This document shows, piece after piece, positions 7,679 through 18,105 of a DNA stretch of 64,000 bases (position 1 is the stretch's first letter; each line of letters begins with the position of its first letter). The DNA comes from Loigolactobacillus zhaoyuanensis (GTDB lineage: Bacteria; Bacillota; Bacilli; Lactobacillales; Lactobacillaceae): the NCBI RefSeq assembly GCF_003946385.1, contig NZ_RHOE01000003.1, positions 1 to 64,000 on the forward strand, read 5' to 3'. The notes under the pieces are model-generated. The model searched no databases and had not been told where the DNA came from. It was given only the letters and a program-made list of their open reading frames with translations. The position numbers and the translations under genes were made by a program.

Positions 7679-7706
7679 TTGCTTGCCAGAGGAACTGTGC
7701 TAAACT
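7679..7706 (+). promoter_or_regulatory. Promoter of the cysteine desulfurase gene
   Basis: TTGCTT (7679-7684), a 16-bp spacer, and TAAACT (7701-7706) with extended TGC give a good housekeeping promoter 38 bp before the start codon. Confidence 0.6.
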
Positions 7707-7743
7707 ATTACTGCTTACTTTTTATCAGAGAAGGGATCGTAAA

Positions 7744-8904
7744 ATGACACATACTTATTTAGATAACGCTGCAACTACGCCGATGGATCCAGCGGTGATC
7801 GCAGTGATGACGGAGCAGATGCAACAAAACTTTGGCAATGCTTCAAACATCCACTATTTTGGCCGTCAGGCGCGGCAAGTTTTGGATGCGAGTCGTAAGA
7901 CGTTGGCACAGAGTATCAATGCTAAAACTGACGAGATCGTTTTTACTAGTGGTGGTACCGAAGGCGATAACACGGCAATTATGCAAACGGCATTACAGCG
8001 GCAAAAGTTAGGTCGGCACATCATTAGCACTACAATTGAGCATGAAGCTGTTTTGAAGCCACTACATTTTTTGGAAAAGCGGGGCTTTGAGGTTACCTAT
8101 TTACCAGTCGATGAGCGGGGCTTAATTTCATTAACTGATTTTAAAGCCGCTTTGCGAACGGATACTATTTTGGTCTCAATTATGATGGGTAATAATGAGG
8201 TTGGTAGTCATATGCCGATCCATGAAATTGGCGACTTATTGAAAGACCATCAAGCCTGGTTCCATACCGATGCTGTACAAGCGTATGGTTTACTTGATAT
8301 TGATGTTCAGCGCGATCATATTGACCTGCTGTCGGTTTCAGCGCATAAGCTCAACGGACCGAAGTTTCTTGGCTTCTTGTATCGGCGGCAAGGCATTAAC
8401 TTTCCTAGCTTCATTAAGGGCGGTGATCAGGAAGACAAACGGCGGGCCGGCACCGAAAACATTCCGGCGATCGCAGGTTTTGCTAAAGCAGTTGAATTGG
8501 ACACGCCCGCTGAAAAAGCGGCCCGGCAACAGCGCTATGCTGGATTCAAACAGCAACTATTAACGGGACTAACTGCTAACGGGATTGATTTTGCGGTTAA
8601 TGGTGAGCTAAACGACAATAACTTGCAGCATGTTTTAAATATATGGATCAAAGGTATTTCCACATATGTGTTACAAATGAATCTTGATTTAGCAGGTTTT
8701 GCTATTTCTGGTGGCTCAGCTTGTACTGCAGGTAGCCTAGAGCCATCGCATGTTTTAACCGCAATGTACGGCCAAGGCGATCCACGGATTGAGGAATCGA
8801 TCCGCATCAGTTTTGGTAAAGATAACACGGCTGAAGAAATTGATCAGTTCGTGACGGCCTTAGCTAAAATTGTACAACGCGTTAAGAAAACAGTTAAGAT
8901 TTAA
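7744..8904 (+). CDS. Cysteine desulfurase (NifS/IscS-like)
   Basis: A PLP enzyme that takes sulfur from L-cysteine as a persulfide for delivery to acceptors. It has the N-terminal YLDNAATTP motif, the SGGTEGDN loop, the PLP lysine K202 in SAHKLNGPK, and the catalytic cysteine C327 in SGGSACTAGS. The 386-residue length fits group I desulfurases. It lies upstream of a DUF1831 gene and mnmA, so its main job is probably sulfur supply for tRNA 2-thiouridine synthesis, like B. subtilis YrvO next to mnmA. No IscU-like scaffold is nearby. Confidence 0.93.
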   Translation: MTHTYLDNAATTPMDPAVIAVMTEQMQQNFGNASNIHYFGRQARQVLDASRKTLAQSINAKTDEIVFTSGGTEGDNTAIMQTALQRQKLGRHIISTTIEHEAVLKPLHFLEKRGFEVTYLPVDERGLISLTDFKAALRTDTILVSIMMGNNEVGSHMPIHEIGDLLKDHQAWFHTDAVQAYGLLDIDVQRDHIDLLSVSAHKLNGPKFLGFLYRRQGINFPSFIKGGDQEDKRRAGTENIPAIAGFAKAVELDTPAEKAARQQRYAGFKQQLLTGLTANGIDFAVNGELNDNNLQHVLNIWIKGISTYVLQMNLDLAGFAISGGSACTAGSLEPSHVLTAMYGQGDPRIEESIRISFGKDNTAEEIDQFVTALAKIVQRVKKTVKI

Positions 8905-8944
8905 TTAATGGGATAAGCTAAATTAAAGACGAGGAGTGATTGAA

Positions 8945-9286
8945 TTGGCATTTGCAGCAACAGCGACAATTAAGGGGAATGACACTATCTACGCGCTTCA
9001 TTTAAACGTAAAAAAATATACATTAAAAGACGTTGGCTTCACTGAAACGCGTGGTGGTAATTTTCAACTAGAGCGGCCGTTGGATCCTAATTCACCTTAT
9101 AATCAAGCCTTTAAGTTAAAAATCACCGTAGCAAAAGATTTACAGAATTTAAAAATGTCAATTACAACTGCTAATGGGTTGCAGGCGGTCGATATTTTTA
9201 AACAGCCAGCTAAAGACGAAGAAATAACCCAATTTAATTTCTTAATGGACAATTTAATTGAACGTGAGATTTTAATTAAAAAATAA
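8945..9286 (+). CDS. DUF1831 protein
   Basis: A 113-residue protein that I recognise as the DUF1831 family, small proteins of lactic acid bacteria usually encoded between a cysteine desulfurase and mnmA. It starts at TTG 8945, placed 8 nt after AGGAG; the GTG at 8936 overlaps the SD. No catalytic motif is visible. The conserved neighbourhood suggests a part in sulfur relay or tRNA thiolation, but this is inference only. Confidence 0.8.
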   Translation: MAFAATATIKGNDTIYALHLNVKKYTLKDVGFTETRGGNFQLERPLDPNSPYNQAFKLKITVAKDLQNLKMSITTANGLQAVDIFKQPAKDEEITQFNFLMDNLIEREILIKK

Positions 9287-9357
9287 TGAGTAAATTCACT
9301 TGATTTTGTTAGATTTAGACTTACACTAGACCTATCTAGATGAAAGTGGGTGGCATA

Positions 9358-9447
9358 ATGAAAAAATTGGTTTTGATTTTGGTTACAGGTTGTCATGATT
9401 TAGCGTGGGTTTATCGCCACGATGAAGTTGCTTGGATCGCAAATTAA
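9358..9447 (+). CDS. Possible 29-residue peptide with hydrophobic N-terminus
   Basis: In the 313-bp gap before mnmA, ATG 9358 opens a frame of 29 codons beginning KKLVLILVTGC, a short hydrophobic stretch ending in Cys, then a charged tail rich in aromatic residues. GGTGG lies 5 nt upstream, and an intrinsic terminator starts 8 nt after the stop, so the frame is neatly framed by signals. An in-frame ATG at 9340 would add six residues. No homology is recognised; it could be chance. Confidence 0.3.
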   Translation: MKKLVLILVTGCHDLAWVYRHDEVAWIAN

Positions 9448-9454
9448 TTGGTTC

Positions 9455-9485
9455 AAGGTTGATCATTAAGTGATCAGCCTTTTTT
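9455..9485 (+). terminator. Intrinsic terminator upstream of mnmA
   Basis: AAGGTTGATCA and TGATCAGCCTT pair around TTAAG and run into six Ts. It ends the desulfurase-DUF1831 transcript (and the possible short ORF) before the mnmA promoter. Confidence 0.85.
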
Positions 9486-9502
9486 GTATATGATCAGTTA
9501 GC

Positions 9503-9530
9503 TTGTAATCTACCGGTGGCTTGATATAAT
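9503..9530 (+). promoter_or_regulatory. mnmA promoter
   Basis: TTGTAA (9503-9508), 16-bp spacer, TATAAT (9525-9530), about 70 bp before the mnmA start codon. Confidence 0.6.
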
Positions 9531-9584
9531 GGTAATTACTGAATTAAGCGACCTTCAAATCGTGGATTTTCAGAATCTATTTGA

Positions 9585-10724
<1,140 letters not shown>

Positions 10725-10731
10725 TCAGAAG

Positions 10732-10754
10732 AGTTGGCTGCGGCCAACTTTTTT
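10732..10754 (+). terminator. mnmA terminator
   Basis: AGTTGGC-TGCG-GCCAACT followed by a T tract immediately after the mnmA stop codon. Confidence 0.85.
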
Positions 10755-10832
10755 GTTTGCCCTGGCCGCTTGAATTTCTGTGCTATTTTCCGCATAATAG
10801 TAGAAAAGGGATTGGAAAGAGGATCAGTTGCG

Positions 10833-11492
10833 TTGACTAAATTATTTTTTGTACGCCATGGTAAAACTAAATGGAACTTAGAAGGACGTTATCAAGGCGC
10901 TAATGGTGATTCACCATTATTAGCGGAAAGCTATACGGAGATCGCTGACTTGGCCAATTTTTTACGACCATTATCGTTTCAGCGAATCTATAGCAGTCCA
11001 CTAAATCGAGCCAAAAAAACAGCCTTGGCACTGGATGCGCGTTTGCCAGGTAATATTCCAGTGGTGATCGATGAACGTTTACGTGAGTTTAATTTAGGTA
11101 AAATGGAAGGCATGAAGTTCACTGAGGTGGCACAACGTTATCCCAAGGAATTGTATACCTTCCGCCATGCACCAGCGGAATATGATCCAACGGCAATCAA
11201 TGGTGAATCGTTTAGCCAATTGATCACGCGAATGCGGCCAGTGATCACTGAAATTGTTGCGCAGGATACGGGCAGTGGCCAGTACATTATTGTTAGCCAT
11301 GGGGCAGCTTTGACCGCGTTGATCCAGACAATGCTAGGAACGCCGTTAGCTGATTTACGTAAGCAGGGTGGCCTTTCCAATACTAATGTGACGACAATTG
11401 AAACCGTCGACGGTGGCGTAACTTATCAATTACTTAAATGGAACGATACCCATTTTTTGAGTAAGCCGTTAGATGAAACTGATACGATTTAG
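10833..11492 (+). CDS. Histidine phosphatase (phosphoglycerate mutase-like)
   Basis: A member of the histidine phosphatase superfamily: the phospho-acceptor motif FFVRHGKT lies at the N-terminus, SSPLNRAKKTA holds the second arginine, and VSHGAAL holds the second catalytic histidine. Such gpmB-like proteins are broad phosphatases rather than glycolytic mutases; substrate unknown. I chose TTG 10833 (219 residues) because AAAGAGGA lies about 9 nt upstream; a longer open frame reaching 10734 would run through the mnmA terminator. It begins a run of same-strand genes with a TPR protein and recD2. Confidence 0.88.
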   Translation: MTKLFFVRHGKTKWNLEGRYQGANGDSPLLAESYTEIADLANFLRPLSFQRIYSSPLNRAKKTALALDARLPGNIPVVIDERLREFNLGKMEGMKFTEVAQRYPKELYTFRHAPAEYDPTAINGESFSQLITRMRPVITEIVAQDTGSGQYIIVSHGAALTALIQTMLGTPLADLRKQGGLSNTNVTTIETVDGGVTYQLLKWNDTHFLSKPLDETDTI

Positions 11493-11500
11493 GTGATTTT

Positions 11501-12157
11501 TTGAAAAATACAAGTAAAGCCTTATGGGCTAAAGGTGACAAACAAGGTGCAGTTAAAGCCTTAGTTGCAGCCATTGAACAAGCACCAGAATTACTAGATA
11601 ATTATTTAGAATTAGCCGCTTATTTAAATGCACTACAAGACACTGAGCAGGCGGAAAAACTTTTGCTGAGTGCCTTGGTCCATTTTCCTGATAATCAAGA
11701 TTTGCGTTATAGTCTAGGGACGACCTATTATGCCGCGGGTGACTATACAAAGGCGCTGGATCAGTTTCAGCAACTGACGGCAGCACGATTGGAAAATGAT
11801 AAACTATACATGTTGGCCTCAACCTATTATGCGCAGCAGGATTATTCCCATGCGTTAGCATTTGCGCTGACGGCACAACAAAATGAGCCACAACGCGACG
11901 ATGTTAATTTATTAGTTGGTGATTTATTTTTAGCCATCGGTGACTTTAACCATGCCACAACCTATTACACGCAAGTTTTGGCTCGAACACCTAAAAGTGC
12001 AGCTGCTAATTTTAAAGTTGGTTTAGCGCGTTTAGCACAAGGGGCACCTAGTGAAGCATACTTTGAACAGGCAAAAAAATTAGATACAGCCTATTTTGAA
12101 CGGGAAAAACATCGACTTAGTGATATTGAACGATACTTAAAGGCACAACAAAAATGA
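11501..12157 (+). CDS. Tetratricopeptide-repeat protein
   Basis: A 218-residue all-helical protein with about five TPR units, for example the LLDNYLELAAYLNAL, LRYSLGTTYYAAGDYTKAL and DDVNLLVGDLFLAIGDF segments showing the W/L-G-Y-A-P spacing. No signal peptide or membrane segment, so it should be a cytoplasmic protein-protein interaction scaffold. Start TTG 11501 follows AGGTGAT. It lies 8 bp after the phosphatase gene and 10 bp before recD2, the usual lactobacillar order. Confidence 0.88.
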   Translation: MKNTSKALWAKGDKQGAVKALVAAIEQAPELLDNYLELAAYLNALQDTEQAEKLLLSALVHFPDNQDLRYSLGTTYYAAGDYTKALDQFQQLTAARLENDKLYMLASTYYAQQDYSHALAFALTAQQNEPQRDDVNLLVGDLFLAIGDFNHATTYYTQVLARTPKSAAANFKVGLARLAQGAPSEAYFEQAKKLDTAYFEREKHRLSDIERYLKAQQK

Positions 12158-12167
12158 GGATGCAAAT

Positions 12168-14627
12168 ATGTCAGAACAGGAACTCCCATTATTTACAGAA
12201 GATAAGCAACCGTATCTGATTGGCCAAGTTAGCGCCATTTTCTTTCATAATCCAACTAATTTCTATCAGGTCGTGTTGATCAAAGTCAGTGAAGCTAATT
12301 TTGACTGGCACGAAGATGAAATCGTTGTTACAGGCAGTTTTGGTGAGCTGAAGGAAGAGGAAACTTATCAATTCTTCGGTAAATTAGTCAGTCATCCGAA
12401 ATATGGGATGCAGTTTCAGGCTATTAACTATCAACTGAATAAGCCGACAACGACAGAAGGCTTGATTGCCTATCTATCCGGCGATAACTTTAAAGGTATC
12501 GGTAAGCGAACGGCTGAGAAAATTGTTACTGAACTTGGCACCAATGCAATCGACAAGATTCTGGCCGATTCCAGCGTGTTGGAACCATTGGGTCTACCAT
12601 TGACAAAAATTCAAGCATTAGTCGACACCTTAATGGCAAATAATGGCTTAGATCAGATTATTATCGGGCTCAACAGTTATGGTTTTGGCAGTCAGTTAGC
12701 GTATACGATCTATGAACGCTATCAGCAAGATACACTAAAGATACTGACCGAAAATCCGTACCAGTTAGTTTATGATATTCAAGGCGTTGGCTTCAAAAAA
12801 GCTGACAATATTGCGCTACAACAGGGTTCAGCGGCTGATGCGCCAGAACGAATCCAGGCGGCGATTTTGCAGGTGATCACAGAGCTGACTCAAGCGGAGG
12901 GGGATACCTATACCACCGCCCAACCATTACTTGCTGGCAGTCTGCGGTTATTGCAGGAAAGTCGTAATGTAGCAATTGAGCCGGATAAAGTGGCCCAACA
13001 ATTTATTGAATTAGCTAATCAAGGCAAGCTGGTCGGTGATGAAGATCGAATCTATTTACGGGCGCTTTATCGGGCTGAATGGCAAATTGCTGAGCAGCTT
13101 TACCGCTTGGAAAATGAAGAAGATGAAATTACTTATCCAGGCCGTGACTTAGACAAGGAAATTCGGCGGTTAGAAAAATTATTTGATATCAGTTATGGCG
13201 ATTCACAAATTACTACGATCAAGGCAGCTTTGACTCACCGTGTATTTCTACTAACTGGTGGTCCTGGCACCGGTAAAACGACGATCATCAATGCAATCGT
13301 CAGTTTATTTGCGGAACTGAATGGTCTATCGTTAGACTTAAAAGATTATAAAGACCAGGATAAAGTCTTCCCTGTGTTACTGGCAGCACCCACTGGTCGT
13401 GCGGCTAAACGAATGAGTGAGCTTACGGACATTCCGGCAAGTACGATTCATCGCTTATTGGGTCTCACTGGGCGTGAAAGCAGTCCAGACGTAGCGACTA
13501 AAGAATTGGAAGGTGGCTTATTGATCATTGACGAAATGTCGATGGTGGACACCTATTTATTTAAAATGTTGATCCATGCTGTTCCCAGCTCAATGCAAGT
13601 CGTCTTAGTCGGGGATAAAGATCAGCTACCCTCAGTGGGACCAGGTCAAGTCTTTTATGATTTACTTAATAGCCACGTTTTACCACGCCATGAGTTGACT
13701 GAAATTTATCGACAAGATGGCGAATCTTCGATCATTCCACTGGCCCACGCTATCAAAGAAGGCAAGTTACCAGATGATTTTGGTGAAAATAAAGTAGACC
13801 GTTCCTTTTTTGCTTGCAATGCTTATCAAGTGGAGTCGGTGATTGCTCAAGTGGTGACCAAAGCAAAAGCGAAGGGTTTTACCGCAAAAGATATTCAGGT
13901 ATTAGCGCCAATGTATCGTGGTGCGGCCGGAATTGATCGGTTAAATGTGGAAGTTCAACAAATTTTAAATCCGCCAAAATCAGCAAAGGCAAAAGCCATC
14001 GAGTTTCGTGATCAAACTTTCCGGATCGGCGACAAAGTTTTGCATTTAGTTAATAGTCCAGAACAGAATGTGTTTAATGGTGATATTGGTGAGATTGTTA
14101 GTATTCAATTAGCTAAGGATAAGGGTAATACGGAGAATGCTGATAAAATGACCCTGCGCTTCGATGCGACTGAAGTCACTTATGGGCGCACGGACTGGAA
14201 TAAAATCACGCTGGCTTTTTGTACGTCGATCCATAAGGCCCAAGGTAGCGAATTTAAAATGGTGATCCTGCCGATGGTGCATCAATACCAACGTATGCTG
14301 CAACGTAATTTACTTTATACGGCAGTGACCCGAGCCGAAAAGTTATTAATTTTAATTGGTGAGAAGCAAGCCTTTATCGATAGCGTTGATCATGAGTCGA
14401 TCAATCGAAAAACAACACTAATGCAACGAATCACAGCAACCTTTGAGCCAAATGATCAGGCCGCCAAAATTGCTGATAAAACAGCTACGTATACACCTGA
14501 GCCGGCAGTTGAAGCTAAGCCGGCGCAACCCGCTGATTTTATCTTGACGACAGCTTTAATTGCTCAAGGCCGAATTGATCCTTTGATCGGTATGGCCGAT
14601 ACTAAGCCACAAGATTTTAGCGCATAA
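12168..14627 (+). CDS. recD2: RecD2-type SF1B DNA helicase
   Basis: An 819-residue 5'-3' helicase of the RecD2 (RecD-like, RecBC-independent) family. The long N-terminal region has tandem helix-hairpin-helix segments (GIGKRTAEKIV near 105-120, GVGFKKADNI near 205), which full-length RecD of RecBCD lacks. The helicase core starts with Walker A GGPGTGKTT (about 364-372), then DEMSMVD (motif II), GDKDQLPSVGPG (motif III) and TSIHKAQGSE plus YTAVTRAE near the C-terminus. It is implicated in DNA repair and replication-fork maintenance. It is the last gene before a bidirectional terminator. Confidence 0.95.
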   Translation: MSEQELPLFTEDKQPYLIGQVSAIFFHNPTNFYQVVLIKVSEANFDWHEDEIVVTGSFGELKEEETYQFFGKLVSHPKYGMQFQAINYQLNKPTTTEGLIAYLSGDNFKGIGKRTAEKIVTELGTNAIDKILADSSVLEPLGLPLTKIQALVDTLMANNGLDQIIIGLNSYGFGSQLAYTIYERYQQDTLKILTENPYQLVYDIQGVGFKKADNIALQQGSAADAPERIQAAILQVITELTQAEGDTYTTAQPLLAGSLRLLQESRNVAIEPDKVAQQFIELANQGKLVGDEDRIYLRALYRAEWQIAEQLYRLENEEDEITYPGRDLDKEIRRLEKLFDISYGDSQITTIKAALTHRVFLLTGGPGTGKTTIINAIVSLFAELNGLSLDLKDYKDQDKVFPVLLAAPTGRAAKRMSELTDIPASTIHRLLGLTGRESSPDVATKELEGGLLIIDEMSMVDTYLFKMLIHAVPSSMQVVLVGDKDQLPSVGPGQVFYDLLNSHVLPRHELTEIYRQDGESSIIPLAHAIKEGKLPDDFGENKVDRSFFACNAYQVESVIAQVVTKAKAKGFTAKDIQVLAPMYRGAAGIDRLNVEVQQILNPPKSAKAKAIEFRDQTFRIGDKVLHLVNSPEQNVFNGDIGEIVSIQLAKDKGNTENADKMTLRFDATEVTYGRTDWNKITLAFCTSIHKAQGSEFKMVILPMVHQYQRMLQRNLLYTAVTRAEKLLILIGEKQAFIDSVDHESINRKTTLMQRITATFEPNDQAAKIADKTATYTPEPAVEAKPAQPADFILTTALIAQGRIDPLIGMADTKPQDFSA

Positions 14628-14662
14628 AAATACAGCATAAATCGATTAATTTTTCGATTTTG
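14627..14662. terminator. Bidirectional terminator after recD2
   Basis: AAAATACAGCA and TGCTGTATTTTTTT form the outer stem, with AATCGA...TCGATT inside. A/T runs on both flanks serve recD2 and the convergent lipid kinase gene. Confidence 0.85.
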
Positions 14663-14672
14663 CTGTATTTTT

Positions 14673-15635
14673 TTATTTGTTGGGCACGAACCAAAAGGTT
14701 TGGCTGGTGACGCTAAAATTTAAATCAAAGGTTCGTTTGTCTAAGTCCTCGCCATCTGCCTGACCATATTCAGGTGTTGTGGTTTTGATCCGCAATTCTT
14801 TTGTGTGAAAGTGATGGACTGGTGGTAATTTAGTATGCAGTTGGCGGAACATCAAAGCAAAAAGGAGGATGAAATAAAAAACATTTACGCGCTCCATGAT
14901 CACTAAATCGAGATGGTGACTGTATACTGACGCACTAGCCAGCAAAGGAACGCCACCGCCGAAATAGGGATGATTAGTTGTTGTCACAACAAAACCACGT
15001 TTAAATTGGTATTGCTTGCCATTAGTAGTTACTGTGACTGGGAAAGGCTTCTGACTAAAAAAAGCTTTGACCAACGAAAACAAGTAAGCTAACGAACCAG
15101 CATGATACTTATTGAGATACTTTTTAGTAACGGAACGGTTCGTGATGTGGACCACATTGGCATCAAAACCGATGCCAATATTATTACTAAAATAGCTGGT
15201 GGTTTGTGTTTGGCGATCATCACAGCGGCCAACATCTAAAATTAAAGGTCGTTTGGCCACTAATATTTGCTGTAAGGCTTTTTGCGGATCAGTGGTAATA
15301 CCAGCCCCACGTGCAAAATCGTTACCGGAGCCACAGGGGATATAGGCTAGTGGAACTGTGTTATGGTCAACTTGTTGCAACCCATTTAAGGCTTCGTGGA
15401 GCGTTCCATCGCCGCCTAAAACGAGTAGGATCGGCGGCGTAGCAGTTGGCGAATTATATTTCAAGGCTAAGTCGTGTGCTAATTCAGTCGCATGACCAGG
15501 AGCTTGAGTGAAATTAGCTGTATAGTCAATGTTGCGCTGACGTAGACTGGTAGCAATTTCTAACCAAGTCTGGCGGGTACGACCGCCACCAGCAAAGTTA
15601 TTAATGATCACGTAAAAGGGACGTTGCAGAGTCAC
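14673..15635 (-). CDS. Diacylglycerol/lipid kinase family protein
   Basis: A DagK/YegS-type lipid kinase of 320 residues. The NNFAGGG phosphate-binding start, LVLGGDGTLHEAL (the GGDGT nucleotide motif) and IPCGSGNDFARG are diagnostic, and the C-terminal EYGQADGEDL is the usual substrate-side motif. Proteins of this family phosphorylate diacylglycerol or related lipids at the membrane face. It is transcribed on the minus strand as a single gene; the rnjA terminator lies directly upstream. Confidence 0.9.
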   Translation of the reverse strand: MTLQRPFYVIINNFAGGGRTRQTWLEIATSLRQRNIDYTANFTQAPGHATELAHDLALKYNSPTATPPILLVLGGDGTLHEALNGLQQVDHNTVPLAYIPCGSGNDFARGAGITTDPQKALQQILVAKRPLILDVGRCDDRQTQTTSYFSNNIGIGFDANVVHITNRSVTKKYLNKYHAGSLAYLFSLVKAFFSQKPFPVTVTTNGKQYQFKRGFVVTTTNHPYFGGGVPLLASASVYSHHLDLVIMERVNVFYFILLFALMFRQLHTKLPPVHHFHTKELRIKTTTPEYGQADGEDLDKRTFDLNFSVTSQTFWFVPNK

Positions 15636-15660
15636 AGCAGAGACACTTCCTTCTAATGTT

Positions 15661-15711
15661 AAAAATACAATGGCTCAAAAGAGCGTTAATTACGCGTCTT
15701 TTGAGCCATTG
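15661..15711 (-). terminator. rnjA terminator
   Basis: Perfect 15-bp arms (15668-15682 and 15697-15711) are followed on the minus strand by TATTTTT, placing a strong terminator 18 bp after the RNase J1 stop codon. Confidence 0.85.
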
Positions 15712-15728
15712 TTGGGTCAAATAGTACA

Positions 15729-17411
15729 CTAAACCGTGACTAGCATCGGTAAAATCATAGGATGACGTTCGGTTTGATCGAAAAGAAATTCTTGTAGATC
15801 ACCAATAATTGCGTCGCGCAACATGGCTTCAGTCACTTGTTCGTTATCTTTGAAAACATTGCGCATGATTCGATAGATTCGTTTTTGACCTTTATTGATC
15901 AGTTCGCCAGATTCACGCATATAAACAAAGCCACGCGAAAGAATATCTGGACCAGCTAAGACTTGTTTAGTCTTCAAGTTGATGGTCGCAACAACGATCA
16001 CAATACCTTCTTCAGACAGTACTTGGCGGTCGTGAAGTACCACGTTACCGATATCACCGATACCACTACCATCTACGTAGACATCACCAGCTGTAAAATG
16101 ACCAGCTATCCGTGCTGAATCGTTAGTTAAAGCCAAAACGTCACCATTTTCCATGATGAACGTATTTTCCTTTGGTACATGGGTTTGTTCGGCTAGTTCG
16201 GTGTGCAATTGAAGCATCCGGTATTCGCCATGAATTGGCATAAAGAACTTAGGCTTCATTAAACGAAGCATTAATTTCTGTTCTTCTTGGCCACCGTGAC
16301 CAGAAGTATGCACGTTATTAACTTTACCGTGGATAACTTCCGCGCCAGCTTCAGATAATTCGTTGATGACGTGGTTAACACTAGTCGTATTACCTGGGAT
16401 CGGATTACTAGAGAAGACAACGGTATCACCAGGTTGGATAGAAATCTGCCGGTGGGTACCATTAGCAATTCGACTTAGGGCAGCCATTGGTTCACCTTGT
16501 GAGCCAGTACAAAGAATCATGATTTTATTCGCTGGAATGTGGTTGAGGTCATTACCTTCAACGATGCTTTCTTCCGGAATATCTAAATAGCCTAATTCAG
16601 TACCATTGACGATCGCATTTTGCATACTGCGTCCAAAAACGGCAATTTTACGACCAGCTTTTAAGGCTGCGTCGCTGGCTTCTTTGATTCGCGAAATATT
16701 TGACGCAAAGGTCGCAAAAATAATTCGGCCTTCAATTTTATCAATGATATGTTTCAATGACTGTTCAACAAATCGTTCTGACTTAGTGAAACTAGGAACC
16801 TCAGCGTTGGTGCTATCAGACATCAAACAAAGAACGCCTTCTTCACCTAAGCGCGCCATTTTTTGCAGGTTCGGTGCTGGCTGATCGCCAACAGGTGTTA
16901 AATCAAACTTGTAGTCGCCGGTTTCCACGATCGTACCTTGTGGTGTTTTAACAGCAACCCCTAGTGTGTCGGGGATAGAATGGGTTGTTCGGAAAAATGA
17001 CACACTAGTTTTACGGAATTTCAGAACCGTATCTTCATCGATTTCATGTAGATCGGCATCCCTTAATAAGCCGTGTTCTTCTAACTTGCCACGAATCAAA
17101 GCCAATGCTAAGGGACCAGCATAAATTGGGACATTGAGTTGTTTGAGTAGGAAGGGAATACCGCCAATATGATCTTCGTGACCATGGGTAATGACTAGTG
17201 CTTTAATTTTGGATAAATTAGCAGCAGCATACGCATAATCAGGGATAACATAGTCAATACCGAGTAATTCATCTTCAGGAAATTTAATCCCACAATCGAT
17301 TAAAATAATTTCGTCCTGAAACTGAATACCATACATATTTTTACCGATTTCGCCTAAGCCCCCCATGGCAAAAACGGCAGTTTCGTTATTCTTGACGTTC
17401 AGTTTCTTCAT
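15729..17411 (-). CDS. rnjA: Ribonuclease J1
   Basis: A 560-residue metallo-beta-lactamase/beta-CASP ribonuclease with 5'-3' exonuclease and endonuclease activity, central to mRNA turnover and rRNA processing in Firmicutes. The catalytic HGHEDH motif is intact at residues 76-81, with further metal ligands in TTHSIPD and SGHGGQEEQ and the C-terminal domain present. It follows rpoY, overlapping it by 26 bp, the conserved Lactobacillales/Bacillales order that identifies it as J1. The second paralog at 38331 has a degenerate active site. Confidence 0.95.
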   Translation of the reverse strand: MKKLNVKNNETAVFAMGGLGEIGKNMYGIQFQDEIILIDCGIKFPEDELLGIDYVIPDYAYAAANLSKIKALVITHGHEDHIGGIPFLLKQLNVPIYAGPLALALIRGKLEEHGLLRDADLHEIDEDTVLKFRKTSVSFFRTTHSIPDTLGVAVKTPQGTIVETGDYKFDLTPVGDQPAPNLQKMARLGEEGVLCLMSDSTNAEVPSFTKSERFVEQSLKHIIDKIEGRIIFATFASNISRIKEASDAALKAGRKIAVFGRSMQNAIVNGTELGYLDIPEESIVEGNDLNHIPANKIMILCTGSQGEPMAALSRIANGTHRQISIQPGDTVVFSSNPIPGNTTSVNHVINELSEAGAEVIHGKVNNVHTSGHGGQEEQKLMLRLMKPKFFMPIHGEYRMLQLHTELAEQTHVPKENTFIMENGDVLALTNDSARIAGHFTAGDVYVDGSGIGDIGNVVLHDRQVLSEEGIVIVVATINLKTKQVLAGPDILSRGFVYMRESGELINKGQKRIYRIMRNVFKDNEQVTEAMLRDAIIGDLQEFLFDQTERHPMILPMLVTV

Positions 17412-17625
17412 TATTAAACTCCGTTAGTTTAAATTCTGGACTTTTTTGTTCATATTCGAGGTGATTACCGATCAGTTCTTGAATATATTCAACGTTGTAG
17501 GGGGTCTGCGTTTCGATAATTGCTCGTGCAGTGACAGCGTCGGTTGTATCCATGTAAAGTGTTTTTGTACTTTCACGGCGGGGTGACATTGCTTTGTTTT
17601 CTTGATACAGTACTTTAAAGATCAT
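17386..17625 (-). CDS. rpoY: RNA polymerase epsilon subunit RpoY
   Basis: A 79-residue protein of the DUF1447/RpoY family, beginning [18 protein letters not shown]. RpoY is a small accessory subunit of Firmicute RNA polymerase. I chose ATG 17625 because AAAGGAG lies at the right distance upstream (minus strand, about 17639-17646); a longer frame to 17673 would include that SD. It overlaps the start of rnjA, so translation is coupled. Its leader contains an intrinsic terminator (see 17692-17722). Confidence 0.9.
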   Translation of the reverse strand: MIFKVLYQENKAMSPRRESTKTLYMDTTDAVTARAIIETQTPYNVEYIQELIGNHLEYEQKSPEFKLTEFNNEETERQE

Positions 17626-17689
17626 TATAGATAGATCGCTCCTTTGATAAATAAATATAGAGAAATAAATCAATTTATAGTTACACTAT

Positions 17690-17722
17690 TAAAAAGCCCA
17701 CGTTATTAGTGTGGGGCTTTCT
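17690..17722 (-). terminator. Intrinsic terminator inside the rpoY-rnjA leader
   Basis: On the minus strand AAAGCCCCAC pairs with GTGGGCTTT (one bulged C) and is followed by a U-rich TTTTTAA. It lies about 65 nt upstream of the rpoY start codon and about 50 nt downstream of an extended -10 on the same strand. No minus-strand protein gene lies upstream for it to terminate, so it is either an attenuator or the end of a small RNA. Confidence 0.65.
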
Positions 17723-17780
17723 GTGTATAATTAAATTGTTTTCTTCCGAACAAGTGGTTGTAAAAACAACGTATGGCTAA

Positions 17781-17789
17781 ATTTTAGCA
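17781..17789 (-). promoter_or_regulatory. Extended -10 promoter upstream of rpoY
   Basis: On the minus strand TGCTAAAAT (an extended -10) gives a predicted start near 17774 and a leader of about 150 nt to rpoY. The -35 region is weak. Confidence 0.45.
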
Positions 17790-18105
17790 TAAAACGGTTA
17801 ATAAGTATACTCACGACTAACCTTGGTAGCAAGAATGATTTTGTCTGCTATCGAGTTACGCAAAATGTGGTCTTTTAGTATCGAAAAAGTAAGCTTTAGC
17901 TGGCGTCAAATACACTACTTTTCGTCACGTCCACAATTATGTTAAAGTAAGGTTAGTGAGGAATGTGTTATCAAGTAAAGAAATGCTATAGTGTGCGTTA
18001 AAACTCACTAGCAAAATCGGCTTTACAACTAGATACAATCATCCTTAGCATTTATCATTTTAAAAACTAGTGCCATCAATTTTGTGAGTTGAAGAAGGAA
18101 AAATA
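17790..18105. other. Intergenic region upstream of the 18106 gene
   Basis: No convincing ORF on either strand. On the plus strand an extended -10 TGCTATAGT (near 17983-17991) probably drives the 18106 gene, leaving a leader of about 110 nt. Other short dyads are present but none ends in a T-run. No known RNA family is recognised. Confidence 0.4.

Noticed and set aside
11553-11891. Long antisense open frame inside the TPR gene
   Set aside because: It is the mirror of a real repeat-protein gene, with no SD and no family resemblance.
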